This document shows, piece after piece, positions 9,870 to 19,746 of a DNA stretch of 64,000 bases. This stretch comes from Sphingomonas arvum (GTDB lineage: Bacteria > Pseudomonadota > Alphaproteobacteria > Sphingomonadales > Sphingomonadaceae). Within the stretch, counting starts at the first letter, position 1. Every line of letters starts with the position of its first letter. The DNA is taken from assembly GCF_026013565.1 (NCBI RefSeq), contig NZ_JAPDOB010000002.1, positions 868,001 to 932,000 of the forward strand. The letters are read 5' to 3'. The notes under the pieces were generated by a model. The model worked only from the letters and a program-made list of their open reading frames with translations. It was not told the DNA's origin and ran no database searches. A program made the position numbers and the translations under genes.

Positions 9870-12422
9870 TCACAGGGTCCGGGCGCGCTCCTCGACCTCG
9901 AAAACTTCAAGGCTGTCGCCGGCCTTGATATCGTTGGTGTCGGCCAGCAGCACGCCGCACTCGAGACCGGCCACCACCTGCGCAACGTCGTCCTTGAAGC
10001 GACGCAGCGAACTGATGGTCGTCTTGGACACGATGACGTCCTCGCGGGTGAGGCGGGCATTGAGGCCCTTGCGGATGGTGCCTTCCAGCACCAGCAGGCC
10101 GGCTGCCTTGTCCCGCTTGCCGGCGGGGAAGACTTCCTGGACTCGGGCGCGACCAACCACCGTTTCGATGATCTCCGGTCCGAGCTGACCGCCCATTGCC
10201 GCCTTCACCCAATCGGTCAGGTGATAGATGACGTCGTAGTAGCGGAACTCCACCTTGTTGCGCTCCGCCGTCTGGCGCGCGTTGGCGTTCGGACGGACGT
10301 TGAAGCCGATGATCGGCGCGCCGCTGGCCTGGGCCAGGGTCACGTCGCTTTCGGTGATCGCACCGACGCCCGACTGAAGGATCCGGACCTTGATCTCGTC
10401 CGTCGACAGGCGGTTCAGCGCGTTGACGATCGCCTCCGTCGAGCCCTGCACGTCGGCCTTCACCACCAGCGGGAACTCGATGGTGGTCGAGGCCTTGTTG
10501 GCGAACATGTGCTCCAGGCTCATCGGCGCGGCGGTGGTCCGCTTTCGGTCGAGCACGGTCTGGCGGTATTCGGCGACTTCACGAGCTCGCGCCTCATTCT
10601 CCACCACCGTCAGTTTGTCGCCCGCGGAGGGAACAGCGCCGAGGCCGAGGACTTCGACCGGCATCGCTGGCCCTGCTTCCTTCACCTGACGGCCATGGTC
10701 GTCGATCATGGCGCGCACGCGGCCGGAGGCAGCGCCCACGACGAAAATGTCGCCGACACGCAGGGTGCCACGCTCGACCAGCACGGTGGCGAGCGGGCCG
10801 CGGCCCTTGTCGAGCTTGGCCTCGATCACCGTGCCTTCGGCGGCGCGGTCGGGGTTGGCCCGGAGCTCCAGGATCTCGGCCTGAAGCGCAATCGCCTCGA
10901 GCAGGCCGTCGAGATTGGTCTTCTGCAGCGCGGAAACCTCAACATCCTGGACGTCGCCGCCCAGTTCCTCAACCACGATCTCGTGCTGGAGCAGCTCTTC
11001 GCGGACGCGCTGGGCGCGGGCTTCAGGCTTGTCGATCTTGTTGATCGCCACGATCATCGGCACGCCGGCCGCCTTAGTGTGGTTGATGGCTTCCACTGTC
11101 TGCGGACGAAGGCCGTCGTCCGCCGCAACCACCAGCACCACGATGTCCGTGACGTTGGCGCCGCGAGCGCGCATCTCCGAGAAGGCCTCGTGGCCCGGCG
11201 TATCAAGGAAGGTCACCCGGTCGCCGCTCGGCAGCTTCACCTGATATGCGCCGATATGCTGGGTAATGCCCCCAGCCTCGCCCGACACAACGTTCTCGCC
11301 GCGGATTGCGTCCAGCAGGGAGGTCTTGCCGTGGTCGACGTGGCCCATGATGGTGACCACCGGCGGACGTGCCGTCAGCGTGGCGTCCGCATCGACGTCA
11401 GCCGCGGTGTCGATGTCGATGTCGCTTTCGCTGACACGCTTGATGTTGTGGCCGAACTCGGTGACCAGCAGCTCGGCGGTGTCCTGGTCGATCGCCTGGT
11501 TGACCGTGACCATCATGCCCATTTTGAACAGCGATTTCACGAGGTCAGCCGCCTTCTCGCTCATGCGGTTCGCGAGTTCGCCAACCGTGATGCTGTCCGG
11601 CACGACCACGTCGCGGACCTGCTTCTCGCGCGGGCCCGACGACATGTGGGACCGCTTTTCCTTCTCGCGGGCGCGACGGAGCGCGGCGAGGCTACGGGCG
11701 CGGCTGTCATCGCCGCCCGTTAGAGCACGGGTGACCGTGAGCTTGCCGGCATGGCGGCGATCGTCGCCGCGGCCGCGGGCCGGACGAGCAGGCTCGGGCC
11801 GGCGTACGGGAGCGGCTGGCTCGGGACGGCGGATGGGCGTGAACTGCTGGCCGGCCGGACGAACCGGCGCCGCAGCAGCGGGGGCAGCGGCGGCTGGCGC
11901 CGGCTCGGGCTGAGCGGCAGGCGCCACTTCCTCCGCGATGCGGCGCTTGGCCTCTTCCTCGGCCTGGCGAGCGGCTTCTTCTTCGGCCCGGCGGTTCTCC
12001 TCCGCACGGCGCTTCTCGTCCTCGGTTGCGTTCTGCTTGGCCTGCTCCTCGCGGCGACGCGCTTCCTCAAGCGACGCCATGCGGGCCTCTTCCGCTTCCC
12101 GCAGCAGGCGAGCCTGCATCTCCTTGCGGGCGGCGATATCGTCGGCCGGTGAGCGGCGCGGCGCGGGCGCCGCTGCGGGCTGCACCGGGCGAGCGGGAGC
12201 GGGCGCCGCGGCGGGAGCCTCGGCGACGGGCGCGGGTGCTTCGGGCGCGGCAGCAGGCGCCTCGCCCGGCTTGCCAAGGATGCGGCGCTTCTTGACCTCA
12301 ACTACGACCGTGTTGGAGCGGCCATGGCTGAAGCTCTGCTTGACCTTGCCAGTCTCGACCGTGCGCTTGATGCCCAGCGGCGGCCGGGTGCCCAGCTTCG
12401 GCTTGTCGGTCTGGTCGCTCAT
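9870..12422 (-). CDS. infB: Translation initiation factor IF-2
   Basis: An 850-residue GTPase that brings initiator tRNA to the 30S subunit and promotes subunit joining. A long low-complexity N-terminal half (Ala/Pro- and Glu/Arg-rich, about 30-250) precedes the conserved IF2-N helical region and the G domain with [17 protein letters not shown] and NKID. C-terminal beta-barrel domains end in EVEERARTL. The charged alanine-rich stretch is typical of alphaproteobacterial IF-2. It starts 12 nt after the ylxR stop in the nusA-ylxR-infB operon. Confidence 0.97.
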   Translation of the reverse strand: MSDQTDKPKLGTRPPLGIKRTVETGKVKQSFSHGRSNTVVVEVKKRRILGKPGEAPAAAPEAPAPVAEAPAAAPAPARPVQPAAAPAPRRSPADDIAARKEMQARLLREAEEARMASLEEARRREEQAKQNATEDEKRRAEENRRAEEEAARQAEEEAKRRIAEEVAPAAQPEPAPAAAAPAAAAPVRPAGQQFTPIRRPEPAAPVRRPEPARPARGRGDDRRHAGKLTVTRALTGGDDSRARSLAALRRAREKEKRSHMSSGPREKQVRDVVVPDSITVGELANRMSEKAADLVKSLFKMGMMVTVNQAIDQDTAELLVTEFGHNIKRVSESDIDIDTAADVDADATLTARPPVVTIMGHVDHGKTSLLDAIRGENVVSGEAGGITQHIGAYQVKLPSGDRVTFLDTPGHEAFSEMRARGANVTDIVVLVVAADDGLRPQTVEAINHTKAAGVPMIVAINKIDKPEARAQRVREELLQHEIVVEELGGDVQDVEVSALQKTNLDGLLEAIALQAEILELRANPDRAAEGTVIEAKLDKGRGPLATVLVERGTLRVGDIFVVGAASGRVRAMIDDHGRQVKEAGPAMPVEVLGLGAVPSAGDKLTVVENEARAREVAEYRQTVLDRKRTTAAPMSLEHMFANKASTTIEFPLVVKADVQGSTEAIVNALNRLSTDEIKVRILQSGVGAITESDVTLAQASGAPIIGFNVRPNANARQTAERNKVEFRYYDVIYHLTDWVKAAMGGQLGPEIIETVVGRARVQEVFPAGKRDKAAGLLVLEGTIRKGLNARLTREDVIVSKTTISSLRRFKDDVAQVVAGLECGVLLADTNDIKAGDSLEVFEVEERARTL

Positions 12423-12434
12423 AAGTTCCTTCGT

Positions 12435-13127
12435 CTACTCGTCAGCCGAACCGGCGCCGGCGGCAATGTCGCCGCGGCCTAGCCCAGCATGTCCTACAAT
12501 GAAAGCGCGCCACCGGGTGAGCGCATGGCTCACGCGCCTGGCGGCCGCAGGGTCGGTCAGCGCGACATGTACCACATTCTCGCGCCCAAGCGCCATGCTC
12601 AAGATGGTGCGTTCCGCCGGGATTACGAGTCCCTGCGTGAAGCCCAGTTCCTCCGAACCGCCCACCCGCCAGGCTTGGTCCAGCTTGCGGTTACCATCCT
12701 CGCCCGCGTCTGCCGCATGGAGCAGCAGGTGCACCTTGCCAGCCCGTGCGGCCTGCTCGACCCGGTCCGCCCCATTGATGAGGGTTCCAGAGCGCGCCTC
12801 CATGCCGAGCCGGTCAAGCGCGCTGCGGGCGAGCTCTTGCTCGATGCGGTCGGGCAAGTCGGGTGCGATCTCCACCAAGCCGGTCCTGAAGGCGCGCGTT
12901 AGGGCGCCCTTCAGCTTGCCCTTGGCGAGCGCACCCTCGAACTCGGGCCGGGTGACACCGATCCAGGCACCCCGGCCCGGCGCTTTGGCGCGGACGTCGG
13001 GGTGGACCTGACCGTCGGGGCCGAGGACCAGTCGGATGAGCTCGTCCCGCGCCGCCGTGCGCCGCGAGAGAATGCAGGTCCGCTCAGGCGTAGGGGCTTC
13101 TAGGCCGTCATTGCTCCGTGCCCGCAA
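12435..13127 (-). CDS. ylxR: YlxR/DUF448 nucleic-acid-binding protein, C-terminally extended
   Basis: About 230 residues: an N-terminal YlxR domain (PERTCILSRR, then RDELIRLVLGPDG and APGRGAWIGV) followed by a ribosomal L7Ae-like domain (KVHLLLHAADAGEDG). No ATG fits. A TTG at 13125-13127, preceded by GAGGAGG at 6-7 nt spacing, is the best start and overlaps the nusA 3' end by 20 nt. Proteins of this family bind RNA and sit between nusA and infB in most bacteria. The two-domain form is usual in alphaproteobacteria. Confidence 0.9.
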   Translation of the reverse strand: MRARSNDGLEAPTPERTCILSRRTAARDELIRLVLGPDGQVHPDVRAKAPGRGAWIGVTRPEFEGALAKGKLKGALTRAFRTGLVEIAPDLPDRIEQELARSALDRLGMEARSGTLINGADRVEQAARAGKVHLLLHAADAGEDGNRKLDQAWRVGGSEELGFTQGLVIPAERTILSMALGRENVVHVALTDPAAARRVSHALTRWRAFIVGHAGLGRGDIAAGAGSADE

Positions 13128-14745
13128 CCGCGTCCTCCTCGGTTGCGGCGGCCGGAGCCTCCTCGTCCTCGAACCAGTGAGCGCGGGCAGCCATGATGAT
13201 CTCGTTACCCTGCTCTTCATTCAGGCCGTATTCGGCCAGAATGCCGCCCTTGTCCTCAGTCCGTTGCGGCGCGTTCTCCGCGCGGCGGCGCGGTTCGGGC
13301 CGCTTCTTCTGGATCAGCTCGTCGGTGGCTAGGTCCGCAAGATCGTCGAGCGTGCGGATGTTCGCCTTGCCAAGCGTGACCAGCATCTGCTCGGTCAGGT
13401 GCGGCAACTCGGCCAGCGCGTCATCGACGCCGAGCGAGCGGCGCTGCTCGCGGGCAGCGGCTTCGCGGCGCTCCAGCGCCTCGGACGCACGGCTCTGCAA
13501 CTCGCCGGCGATCTCGTCGTCGAGGCCTTCGATGGACGCAATCTCGTCGGACTCGACGTAGGCGACTTCCTCCAAGGCGGTGAAACCTTCGGCGACCAGC
13601 AGCTGAGCCAGCGTCTCGTCTACGTCCAGCTCGTTCTGGAACATCTCGGACCGTTCCACAAACTCGCGCTGGCGCTTCTCGCTGGCGTCGGCCTCGGTCA
13701 GGATGTCGATCTGTGAATTGGTCAGCTGCGAGGCCAGACGGACATTCTGACCACGGCGGCCGATCGCCAGGCTGAGCTGGTCGTCGGGCACCACCACCTC
13801 GATCCGGCTCTCCTCCTCGTCGATCACGACACGGCTGACCGTCGCCGGCTGAAGCGCATTGACGACGAAGGTCGCCGTATCCTCGCTCCAAGGGATGATG
13901 TCGATCTTCTCGCCCTGCATTTCCTGGACGACGGCCTGCACGCGGCTGCCCTTCATGCCGACGCAGGCGCCGACCGGGTCGATCGAGCCGTCATAGCTGA
14001 TGACACCAATCTTGGCGCGGCTGCCCGGGTCGCGGGCGGCGGCCTTGATCTCGATGATGCCGTCGTAGATCTCCGGCACTTCCTGCGCGAACAGCTTCTT
14101 CATGAAGTCGGGATGGGCGCGGGACAGGAAGATCTGGGGGCCGCGGGTTTCGCGGGCGACGCGCAGGATCAGCGAGCGGACACGGTCGCCGACGCGGACC
14201 ATCTCGCGCGGGATCTGCGCATCGCGGCGGATGACGCCCTCGGCGCGGCCGAGGTCCACGACCACGTGGCCGAACTCGACCCGCTTGACGACACCGGTGA
14301 TGATCTCGCCGACGCGGTCCTTGAACTCGTCATACTGGCGATCGCGCTCGGCATCGCGGACCTTCTGAAAGATGACCTGCTTGGCCGCCTGCGCGGCGAT
14401 GCGCCCGAACTCGATCGGAGGCAGGGGGTCGACGATGAAGTCGCCTACGGCTGCATCCCTCTGCAGCTTCTGTGCGCCCTTGAGGTCGACCTGCTTGAAA
14501 TAGTCTTCGACCTCTTCGACGACTTCGACGACGCGCCACAGCCGCAATTCGCCGGTGACCCCGTCGAGCTTGGCGCGGATGTCGTTCTCGGCGCCGTAGC
14601 GAGCCCGTGCGGCACGCTGAATTGCGTCCTCCATCGCCTCGATGACGATGCCGCGGTCAATCAGCTTCTCGCGCGCGACGCTGTCAGCGATCGCGAGCAG
14701 CTCGGCCTTGTTGGCAGTGGGCGCGGCGGGCGCGGCAGTGGCCAT
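13108..14745 (-). CDS. nusA: Transcription termination/antitermination factor NusA
   Basis: A 545-residue RNA-polymerase-associated factor controlling pausing, termination and antitermination. The order is an N-terminal polymerase-binding domain (residues about 15-130, LIDRGIVIEAMEDAIQ), an S1 domain (about 135-200), two KH domains (including GACVGMKGSRVQAV and AIGRRGQNVRLA), and C-terminal helix-hairpin-helix-like repeats in an acidic tail. The start MATAAPAAP is chosen because it lies 4 nt from the rimP stop; the upstream extension within rimP looks like shadow sequence. Confidence 0.96.
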   Translation of the reverse strand: MATAAPAAPTANKAELLAIADSVAREKLIDRGIVIEAMEDAIQRAARARYGAENDIRAKLDGVTGELRLWRVVEVVEEVEDYFKQVDLKGAQKLQRDAAVGDFIVDPLPPIEFGRIAAQAAKQVIFQKVRDAERDRQYDEFKDRVGEIITGVVKRVEFGHVVVDLGRAEGVIRRDAQIPREMVRVGDRVRSLILRVARETRGPQIFLSRAHPDFMKKLFAQEVPEIYDGIIEIKAAARDPGSRAKIGVISYDGSIDPVGACVGMKGSRVQAVVQEMQGEKIDIIPWSEDTATFVVNALQPATVSRVVIDEEESRIEVVVPDDQLSLAIGRRGQNVRLASQLTNSQIDILTEADASEKRQREFVERSEMFQNELDVDETLAQLLVAEGFTALEEVAYVESDEIASIEGLDDEIAGELQSRASEALERREAAAREQRRSLGVDDALAELPHLTEQMLVTLGKANIRTLDDLADLATDELIQKKRPEPRRRAENAPQRTEDKGGILAEYGLNEEQGNEIIMAARAHWFEDEEAPAAATEEDAVAGTEQ

Positions 14746-14749
14746 TCTC

Positions 14750-15322
14750 TTAGTCCTCTTGCGTGAAACTTTGGTCCGCGCCCTCGGTAGGCGCTTCGAT
14801 GATCTCGTCCGCCCCATGTGCGGACAAGGGCGCGGTCGCGTTGATGAGCTTGTCGGTCAGCAGCAGCTTGGCCGAATGGATGGCGACGAAGGGCAGGACA
14901 TACTCCCGGCCGTCCTTGCCGGTCATGCGGACCTGCTCGCCATCCGTGCCGGCAAGTTCGCCGGAGAATTGCTTACGGCCGTCCTGCGGCTCGGCAAGGT
15001 TGATACGAGCTTCGTGGCCGGCCCAGTCGGCATAATCCTTGAGCCGGGTCAGCGGGCGGTCGATACCGGGCGAGCTGACTTCCAGCCGGTAGCCGCCCGG
15101 AATGGGGTCGCGGCCTTCGGCCTCAAGCTCGTCGAGCCGCTCGGACAGTCGCCGGGAGATCGTCTCGCAATCGCTGAGGTCGAGCTGGCGGGTGTCCGGC
15201 CGCTCGGCCATCACCTGCAGCGTTGGGTCAGATGTGCCGCCGATCATTGCCACGCGCACGAGTTCGTAGCCGAGGCTCTTGACCTCGGGCTCGATCAGGT
15301 CGTGCAGCAGCTTCAGGTCCAT
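14750..15322 (-). CDS. rimP: Ribosome maturation factor RimP
   Basis: A 190-residue protein needed for 30S assembly near S12. The family pattern is visible: LLHDLIEPEVKSLGYELV at the N-terminus, LDLSDCETISRRLSERLD, and YRLEVSSPGIDRPL. It is the first gene of the rimP-nusA-ylxR-infB-rbfA operon, 4 nt before nusA. The 108 bp upstream (15323-15430) probably hold the operon promoter; I could not define its boxes with confidence. Confidence 0.95.
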   Translation of the reverse strand: MDLKLLHDLIEPEVKSLGYELVRVAMIGGTSDPTLQVMAERPDTRQLDLSDCETISRRLSERLDELEAEGRDPIPGGYRLEVSSPGIDRPLTRLKDYADWAGHEARINLAEPQDGRKQFSGELAGTDGEQVRMTGKDGREYVLPFVAIHSAKLLLTDKLINATAPLSAHGADEIIEAPTEGADQSFTQED

Positions 15323-15430
15323 GCGGCTCCTCGGCGTTCAAGCCCCCTCGGACCGCTTCGGAAGTCCGAAGCAGCCTCGCCAGCATCAGCGATGTGAGGA
15401 GGAAGCAGCGATATAGGCCAGTGCGCCCGA

Positions 15431-15922
15431 TCAAGCAACCGCGGATAAGGCCCGGTTCTCCGCCCGTATGCGGATGGCGAGGACCAGTGCGTTCAAGACG
15501 GTGAACAGTGCTGCCACGTGCCAGAGCCCGAAGACCAGCGGCAGGACCGCAATCTCGCCGATCACCACCAGGTAGTTGGGGTGGGACACGAAACGGAACG
15601 GGCCATTAGTGACGAGCGGTGCGCCGGGCAGTATGATGATCCGGGTAGTCCAGCGCGGCCCAAGGGTGCGCAGCACCCAGACGCGGCCGAGCTGAAGCAG
15701 CACGAAGACCAGGAGCAAGGGCCAGTGGATGGGCCGGCCAGGCGCGAGCCACCACAGGGCGGCGAGCCAGAGCGTGTGGACCGCGACGATCAGCGGGTAA
15801 TGGCCGGGGGCATGTTCGCGCGCGCCAAGCGCCAGTAAGCGGGCGGTGTTCTGCCGGGCGAGGACCAGCTCGGCGAGGCGCTGCAGGGTCACAAAGGCTA
15901 GTATGGCGATCGACGGCCACAT
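15431..15922 (-). CDS. Isoprenylcysteine carboxyl methyltransferase-like membrane protein
   Basis: A 163-residue membrane protein with about four or five hydrophobic segments. It has the SAM-binding pattern of the ICMT/phospholipid methyltransferase family near its C-terminus (GPFRFVSHPNYLVVIGE). Its start overlaps the stop of the type III polyketide synthase gene (TGATG), a pairing known from Bacillus bpsA-bpsB and Streptomyces srsA-srsB, where the methyltransferase O-methylates the alkylpyrone or alkylresorcinol product. A similar role is inferred here. Confidence 0.8.
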   Translation of the reverse strand: MWPSIAILAFVTLQRLAELVLARQNTARLLALGAREHAPGHYPLIVAVHTLWLAALWWLAPGRPIHWPLLLVFVLLQLGRVWVLRTLGPRWTTRIIILPGAPLVTNGPFRFVSHPNYLVVIGEIAVLPLVFGLWHVAALFTVLNALVLAIRIRAENRALSAVA

Positions 15923-16974
15923 CAGGCGGCGCGGTCCAGCAACAGGCCGGCGCAGGTGAAGCCGGGGCCGAAGGCGGTCAGCAGGGTCCGGGGCGGAAGG
16001 CCCCGGGCAAGCAGCGCTTCCAGCACGAACAGGACAGTAGGTGCGCTCATGTTGCCGTGCTCGCGCAGCACCTGCCGTTCAAGGTCGAGGGTGCCCGGGG
16101 CAAGCTCCAGCGCGGTTTCGATTGCCTCGATCACCTTGGCGCCGCCGGGGTGCGAGCAGAGGCGGTCGATGTGGCCGCGCTCTACCTCGAATTTGGCAAG
16201 CATGGTCTCGATCGCTGCCGCCAGCTCCGCGGTAACGAACGGCGGAATTGCGCGGTCGAACACGACGGCCAGGCCAGGATCCTCGACCCGCCAACCCATG
16301 ATGCCGAGCGTGTCCGGCCATTGCTGTTCGGCGCTGTCGCGGATGGTGGCGATGCCAGGCTCGCCGGCGCCACCGACGACGCAGGCCGCAGCGCCGTCGC
16401 CGAACAGGGCGGTCGCGACCAGCGCGGCGGGGTCATCGGTGTCAAGGCGGATGGAGATGGAGCAGGTCTCCACCGTAACGAACAACCAGCGACTGCCCGG
16501 GTCGGCGCTGGCGAGGCCTGCGGCCGTGGCGAGGCCTGACACGCCGCCTGCGCAGCCTAGTCCAAATAGCGGCACGCGGCGGACGTTGCTGCGCAGCCCC
16601 AGGCCGGGTCCGACCCGGGCGTCTAGGCTGGGAGTGGCGATGCCCGTGGTAGAAGCGGTGACCACGCCGTCGATGTCACCAGGCTGCAGGCCGGCGGCGT
16701 CGATTGCCTTGGCCGCGGCCTCGGCGAACAGCGCTTCGGCTGAGTCGAGATACAGTGCATTGCGCGACTGCCAGCCATGGTCCTCGCCGTACCAGCTGGC
16801 GGGCGCGACGATGTTGCGCTGGTCGATGCCGGCATTGTCGAACACCCCCTGCAGGCGGTCGAACAGCGCCTTGCGTCCGGAAAACAGGTCGCGGCTGAGC
16901 GCCTTGGCCTCGTCCTGGGCAATCCGGTGCGGCGGGGCGGCAGTAGCGAGGCTTAACAGGGGAACAGGGCGCAA
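15922..16974 (-). CDS. Type III polyketide synthase (chalcone synthase-like)
   Basis: A 350-residue homodimer-type ketosynthase that extends a CoA-linked starter with malonyl-CoA. The three catalytic elements are visible: the nucleophilic Cys in FGLGCAGGVSG, the His in SHPGG, and the Asn in HGNMSAPTVLF. The C-terminal GFGPG-like loop reads AFGPGFTCAGLLLDR. By the neighbouring methyltransferase, the likely product is an alkylpyrone, alkylresorcinol or related phenolic lipid acting in the membrane; the starter is unknown. It is divergent from the sugar dehydrogenase gene across 53 bp. Confidence 0.93.
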   Translation of the reverse strand: MRPVPLLSLATAAPPHRIAQDEAKALSRDLFSGRKALFDRLQGVFDNAGIDQRNIVAPASWYGEDHGWQSRNALYLDSAEALFAEAAAKAIDAAGLQPGDIDGVVTASTTGIATPSLDARVGPGLGLRSNVRRVPLFGLGCAGGVSGLATAAGLASADPGSRWLFVTVETCSISIRLDTDDPAALVATALFGDGAAACVVGGAGEPGIATIRDSAEQQWPDTLGIMGWRVEDPGLAVVFDRAIPPFVTAELAAAIETMLAKFEVERGHIDRLCSHPGGAKVIEAIETALELAPGTLDLERQVLREHGNMSAPTVLFVLEALLARGLPPRTLLTAFGPGFTCAGLLLDRAA

Positions 16975-17027
16975 GCTGGCGGCTTTCTTACTGAACCTGC
17001 GCTTGCGCGACAGAGAGGAGTGAGCGG

Positions 17028-18284
17028 GTGAGTTTCATTCGATTGCAAGCTGCAACTCTTGCCGTGCTGATTGGTGCCTGCTCGGTTGGCTCCTCAAGCG
17101 CGAGCGGCGAGAATGCGACGGTTGCGGAGCAGGAGCAGCCCGGACCTTCGGGCAGGCCGTTCCAGGTGACCCCGCTGGCGACCTTCCAGTCGCCATGGGC
17201 GCTGGCCTTCCTGCCGGACGGAAGTGCGCTGGTGACCGAGAAGCCAGGCCGCGTGAAGCTCTGGCGGTCCGGCGGCGGCACGTCGGCGGTGGCCGGCGTT
17301 CCAACGGTGGCCTCCGGCGGGCAGGGCGGTTTGCTCGACATCAAGTTGTCGCCCACCTTCCCTGACGACCGGCTGGTCTACCTGACTTACGCCGAGCCAT
17401 CGGCGAAGGGCGGTAGCGGGCTGGCGTTGGCGCGCGCAGTGCTGGTGCAGGACCGCGCCGGAACCCGGCTCGACCGCTCCCAGGTGATCTGGCGCGATCC
17501 GGCCGGCGGCCGGGGCGGGCAGTTCGGGGCGATCATCGCCTTCGCGCCGGACGGCCGGTCGCTGTTCCTGACCTCGGGCGAGCGACAGCGGTTCACCCCG
17601 GCGCAGGATCTGAATCAGCCACTGGGCAAGATCTTACACCTGACGCTGGACGGCAAGCCCGCAGCCGGTAATCCACTGGGCAACCGTCAGGGCGAGCGGA
17701 CCGTCACGGTGACTGACCCGCCCGAGGATACGCGTGCAGCCCGGGATATGCCGGGCCGCCGCGTCAGCTTGCCTGGACCGAACCTGACGCCGGCCGCAAC
17801 ATGGAGCAGCGGTCACCGCAATCCATATGGCCTCGCGTTTGATGCGCAGGGGCGTCTGTGGGAAACAGAAATGGGGCCACGCGGCGGCGACGAGCTGAAC
17901 CTGATCAAGCCGGGCCGGAACTACGGGTGGCCGCTGGTCTCGAACGGGCGAAATTATAATGGCGTGCCGATACCGGCGCACTCGACACGGCCGGACCTTG
18001 AAGCACCGAAGTTGTTCTGGGATCCGGTGATCTCGCCGTCGAGCCTGCTGATCTATTCCGGCGACCTGTTTCCACAATGGAAGGGCAGTGGGTTCATCGG
18101 AGCGTTGTCAGGCCAGGCGCTGGTCCGGGTGACGTTTGATGGTGAACGCGCGGCCAACGCCGACCGATGGGACATGGGTGCGCGCATCCGCTGGGTCGGG
18201 CAGGGACCCGGAGGAGCCATCTACCTGCTGGAGGACGGGGAGAGCGGACGGCTGCTTCGACTGGCTCCGACCGCTCGGCGTTGA
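17028..18284 (+). CDS. PQQ-dependent sugar dehydrogenase-like lipoprotein
   Basis: A 418-residue beta-propeller protein of the soluble glucose/sorbosone dehydrogenase (Yli/Asd) family, which oxidises aldose sugars with PQQ. Visible motifs: SPWALAFLPDGSALVTEKPG, GHRNPYGLAFD and EMGPRGGDELNLI. A GTG start gives a hydrophobic leader ending in an IGAC lipobox with Cys about residue 19, so the protein is probably anchored in the outer membrane, facing the periplasm. No PQQ-synthesis gene is in the window. Confidence 0.87.
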   Translation: MSFIRLQAATLAVLIGACSVGSSSASGENATVAEQEQPGPSGRPFQVTPLATFQSPWALAFLPDGSALVTEKPGRVKLWRSGGGTSAVAGVPTVASGGQGGLLDIKLSPTFPDDRLVYLTYAEPSAKGGSGLALARAVLVQDRAGTRLDRSQVIWRDPAGGRGGQFGAIIAFAPDGRSLFLTSGERQRFTPAQDLNQPLGKILHLTLDGKPAAGNPLGNRQGERTVTVTDPPEDTRAARDMPGRRVSLPGPNLTPAATWSSGHRNPYGLAFDAQGRLWETEMGPRGGDELNLIKPGRNYGWPLVSNGRNYNGVPIPAHSTRPDLEAPKLFWDPVISPSSLLIYSGDLFPQWKGSGFIGALSGQALVRVTFDGERAANADRWDMGARIRWVGQGPGGAIYLLEDGESGRLLRLAPTARR

Positions 18285-18293
18285 ACAAGGAAA

Positions 18294-18319
18294 CGGCGGC
18301 CAGATCGCTCCGGCCGCCG
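18294..18319. terminator. Hairpin between convergent genes
   Basis: An 8-bp perfect inverted repeat (CGGCGGCC at 18294-18301, GGCCGCCG at 18312-18319) lies in the 52-bp gap between the sugar dehydrogenase gene and the convergent glycine-rich protein gene. It lacks a clear T-tract on either side, so it could be a weak bidirectional terminator or a 3'-end stabilising stem. Confidence 0.45.
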
Positions 18320-18336
18320 CGTCCTGGTGGCTGGAC

Positions 18337-18888
18337 CTAGTAGGTGGTCGAGGCCGAGCGCTGCCGGCTCGAATTGTGCCCGCCCGCCTGGTAGAGGATG
18401 TCCTGCAGCTGATCGCGTGAGACGCTGGACTGGCTAGGATCGACCGAGACGAAAATGCCACCCTGGTTGACGCGGTCGCTGTAGTAGCTCGCGTCCTCGT
18501 TGCTGACGCCATGGCCGGTGAACACGTCGCTCAGGCCGCCGGCGGCCGCGCCAATGGCGGTACCGGTCAGGGCTGCGCCCGGGATGGCCGAAGCGGCAAT
18601 CGCACCAGCGGCGGCGAGCGGACCGACCCCCGGAATGGCCAGGGCGGCGACGCCGAGCAGGGCGCCGATGCCCGAACCGGCCGCGGCCTTGGCGATGAAG
18701 CTGGTCGGCTCGTCGCTGTGCCCGTCACCGACGCGGTCGCCGCTGCCGGTCGTCTCCGTGGTCTCGCCATCGTGGCGGCCGACGACCGAAATGGCCGAGT
18801 CGCTGATTCCGGCGGAGCGCAGTTGCGCGATCGCGCGCTCCGCTTCGCTCTGGCTGTCGAAGACGGCGGATACGATGTTTCCCTGCAT
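18337..18888 (-). CDS. Stress-type protein with general-stress N-domain and Gly/Ala-rich hydrophobic core
   Basis: A 183-residue protein. Residues 1-45 resemble the general stress protein 17M fold (IVSAVFDSQSEAERAIAQLR, SAISVVGRHDG). The centre, about 60-125, is a Gly/Ala/Pro-rich hydrophobic stretch with small-residue zipper patterns, like glycine-zipper membrane proteins. A polar tail contains VSNEDASYYSDRVNQGG. The start ATG 18888 is preceded by GAGGAG. Related proteins are induced by osmotic or oxidative stress; function is not established. Confidence 0.7.
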   Translation of the reverse strand: MQGNIVSAVFDSQSEAERAIAQLRSAGISDSAISVVGRHDGETTETTGSGDRVGDGHSDEPTSFIAKAAAGSGIGALLGVAALAIPGVGPLAAAGAIAASAIPGAALTGTAIGAAAGGLSDVFTGHGVSNEDASYYSDRVNQGGIFVSVDPSQSSVSRDQLQDILYQAGGHNSSRQRSASTTY

Positions 18889-18993
18889 GGGTAAGAGCTC
18901 CTCACGCGGCATGATTGCCGGCATGGAAGCGAAGCGAGCGGCCCGCTTGTTCCACCATTTGCGCCGAATCCCTGATCAGCTGCGAGGGAGCGA

Positions 18994-19692
18994 TCAGCAG
19001 CGACGGTAGCGGAGGTAATAGGGGCGGCGGCCCTCGCGGCGGCTTTTTGCGCCGTAGCGCGTCTCGATCCAGCCGCCGACGGGCTCGAGGAAGTCGTTCG
19101 GCCGCTCGGCCAGCCAGTCGAACTGCCGCAGGTGGCGCTGCATGATCATCAGCGTCCATTCGAGATAGACCGGGTGATCGGTGGCGATGCGTAGTTCGCC
19201 ACCCGGCTTCAGCTTGGCCGCGAACAGGTGCACGGGGCCGTCGTTGACCATGCGCCGCTTGGCATGGCGCGCCTTGGGCCAGGGATCGGGGTGAAGGAGG
19301 TAGAGCATGGTCAGCGCGCCGTCGGGCACGCGGGCCAGTACCTCAAGCGCGTCGCCCATGTGCAGGCGGACATTCCGCAAGGGCCCGTCCCGAACGTGGC
19401 CGAGCGCAGTCGCCACCCCGTTGAGAAACGGCTCGGCGCCGACGAAGCCATGGTCCGGCAGCAGGTCGGCGCGATACGCGAGGTGTTCACCCGACCCGAA
19501 GCCGATCTCGAAATGGAGCGGGCGGTCGTCGCCGAACAGGGTGGCGGCGGTGATCGGGCCGTCAGCTGGCACCTCGAGCTGGGGTAGGAGGGTATCGACG
19601 AGCTCCTGCTGACCCTTGCGAAGCGTGTGGCCGCTGGATCGCCCGTACAGGCGGTTGAGGGTAAGCGGGTCGCCAGATTTGTGCGCGGTCAT
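18994..19692 (-). CDS. trmB: tRNA (guanine-N7-)-methyltransferase
   Basis: A 232-residue SAM-dependent enzyme that methylates G46 of tRNA. Motifs: FEIGFGSGEHL (SAM binding), HPDPWPKARHAKRRMV (family signature with catalytic Asp), and a C-terminal ETRYGAKSRREGR. The start MTAHKSGD is chosen; the frame remains open upstream only as antisense to the DUF2231 gene. In related genomes it directly follows metK; here a gene on the opposite strand lies between. Confidence 0.95.
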   Translation of the reverse strand: MTAHKSGDPLTLNRLYGRSSGHTLRKGQQELVDTLLPQLEVPADGPITAATLFGDDRPLHFEIGFGSGEHLAYRADLLPDHGFVGAEPFLNGVATALGHVRDGPLRNVRLHMGDALEVLARVPDGALTMLYLLHPDPWPKARHAKRRMVNDGPVHLFAAKLKPGGELRIATDHPVYLEWTLMIMQRHLRQFDWLAERPNDFLEPVGGWIETRYGAKSRREGRRPYYLRYRRC

Positions 19693-19746
19693 CAGGGGAG
19701 CGCCTTCACCACATGTGCGTTCAGCGGGCAACCGAGAGGAGTTTCC

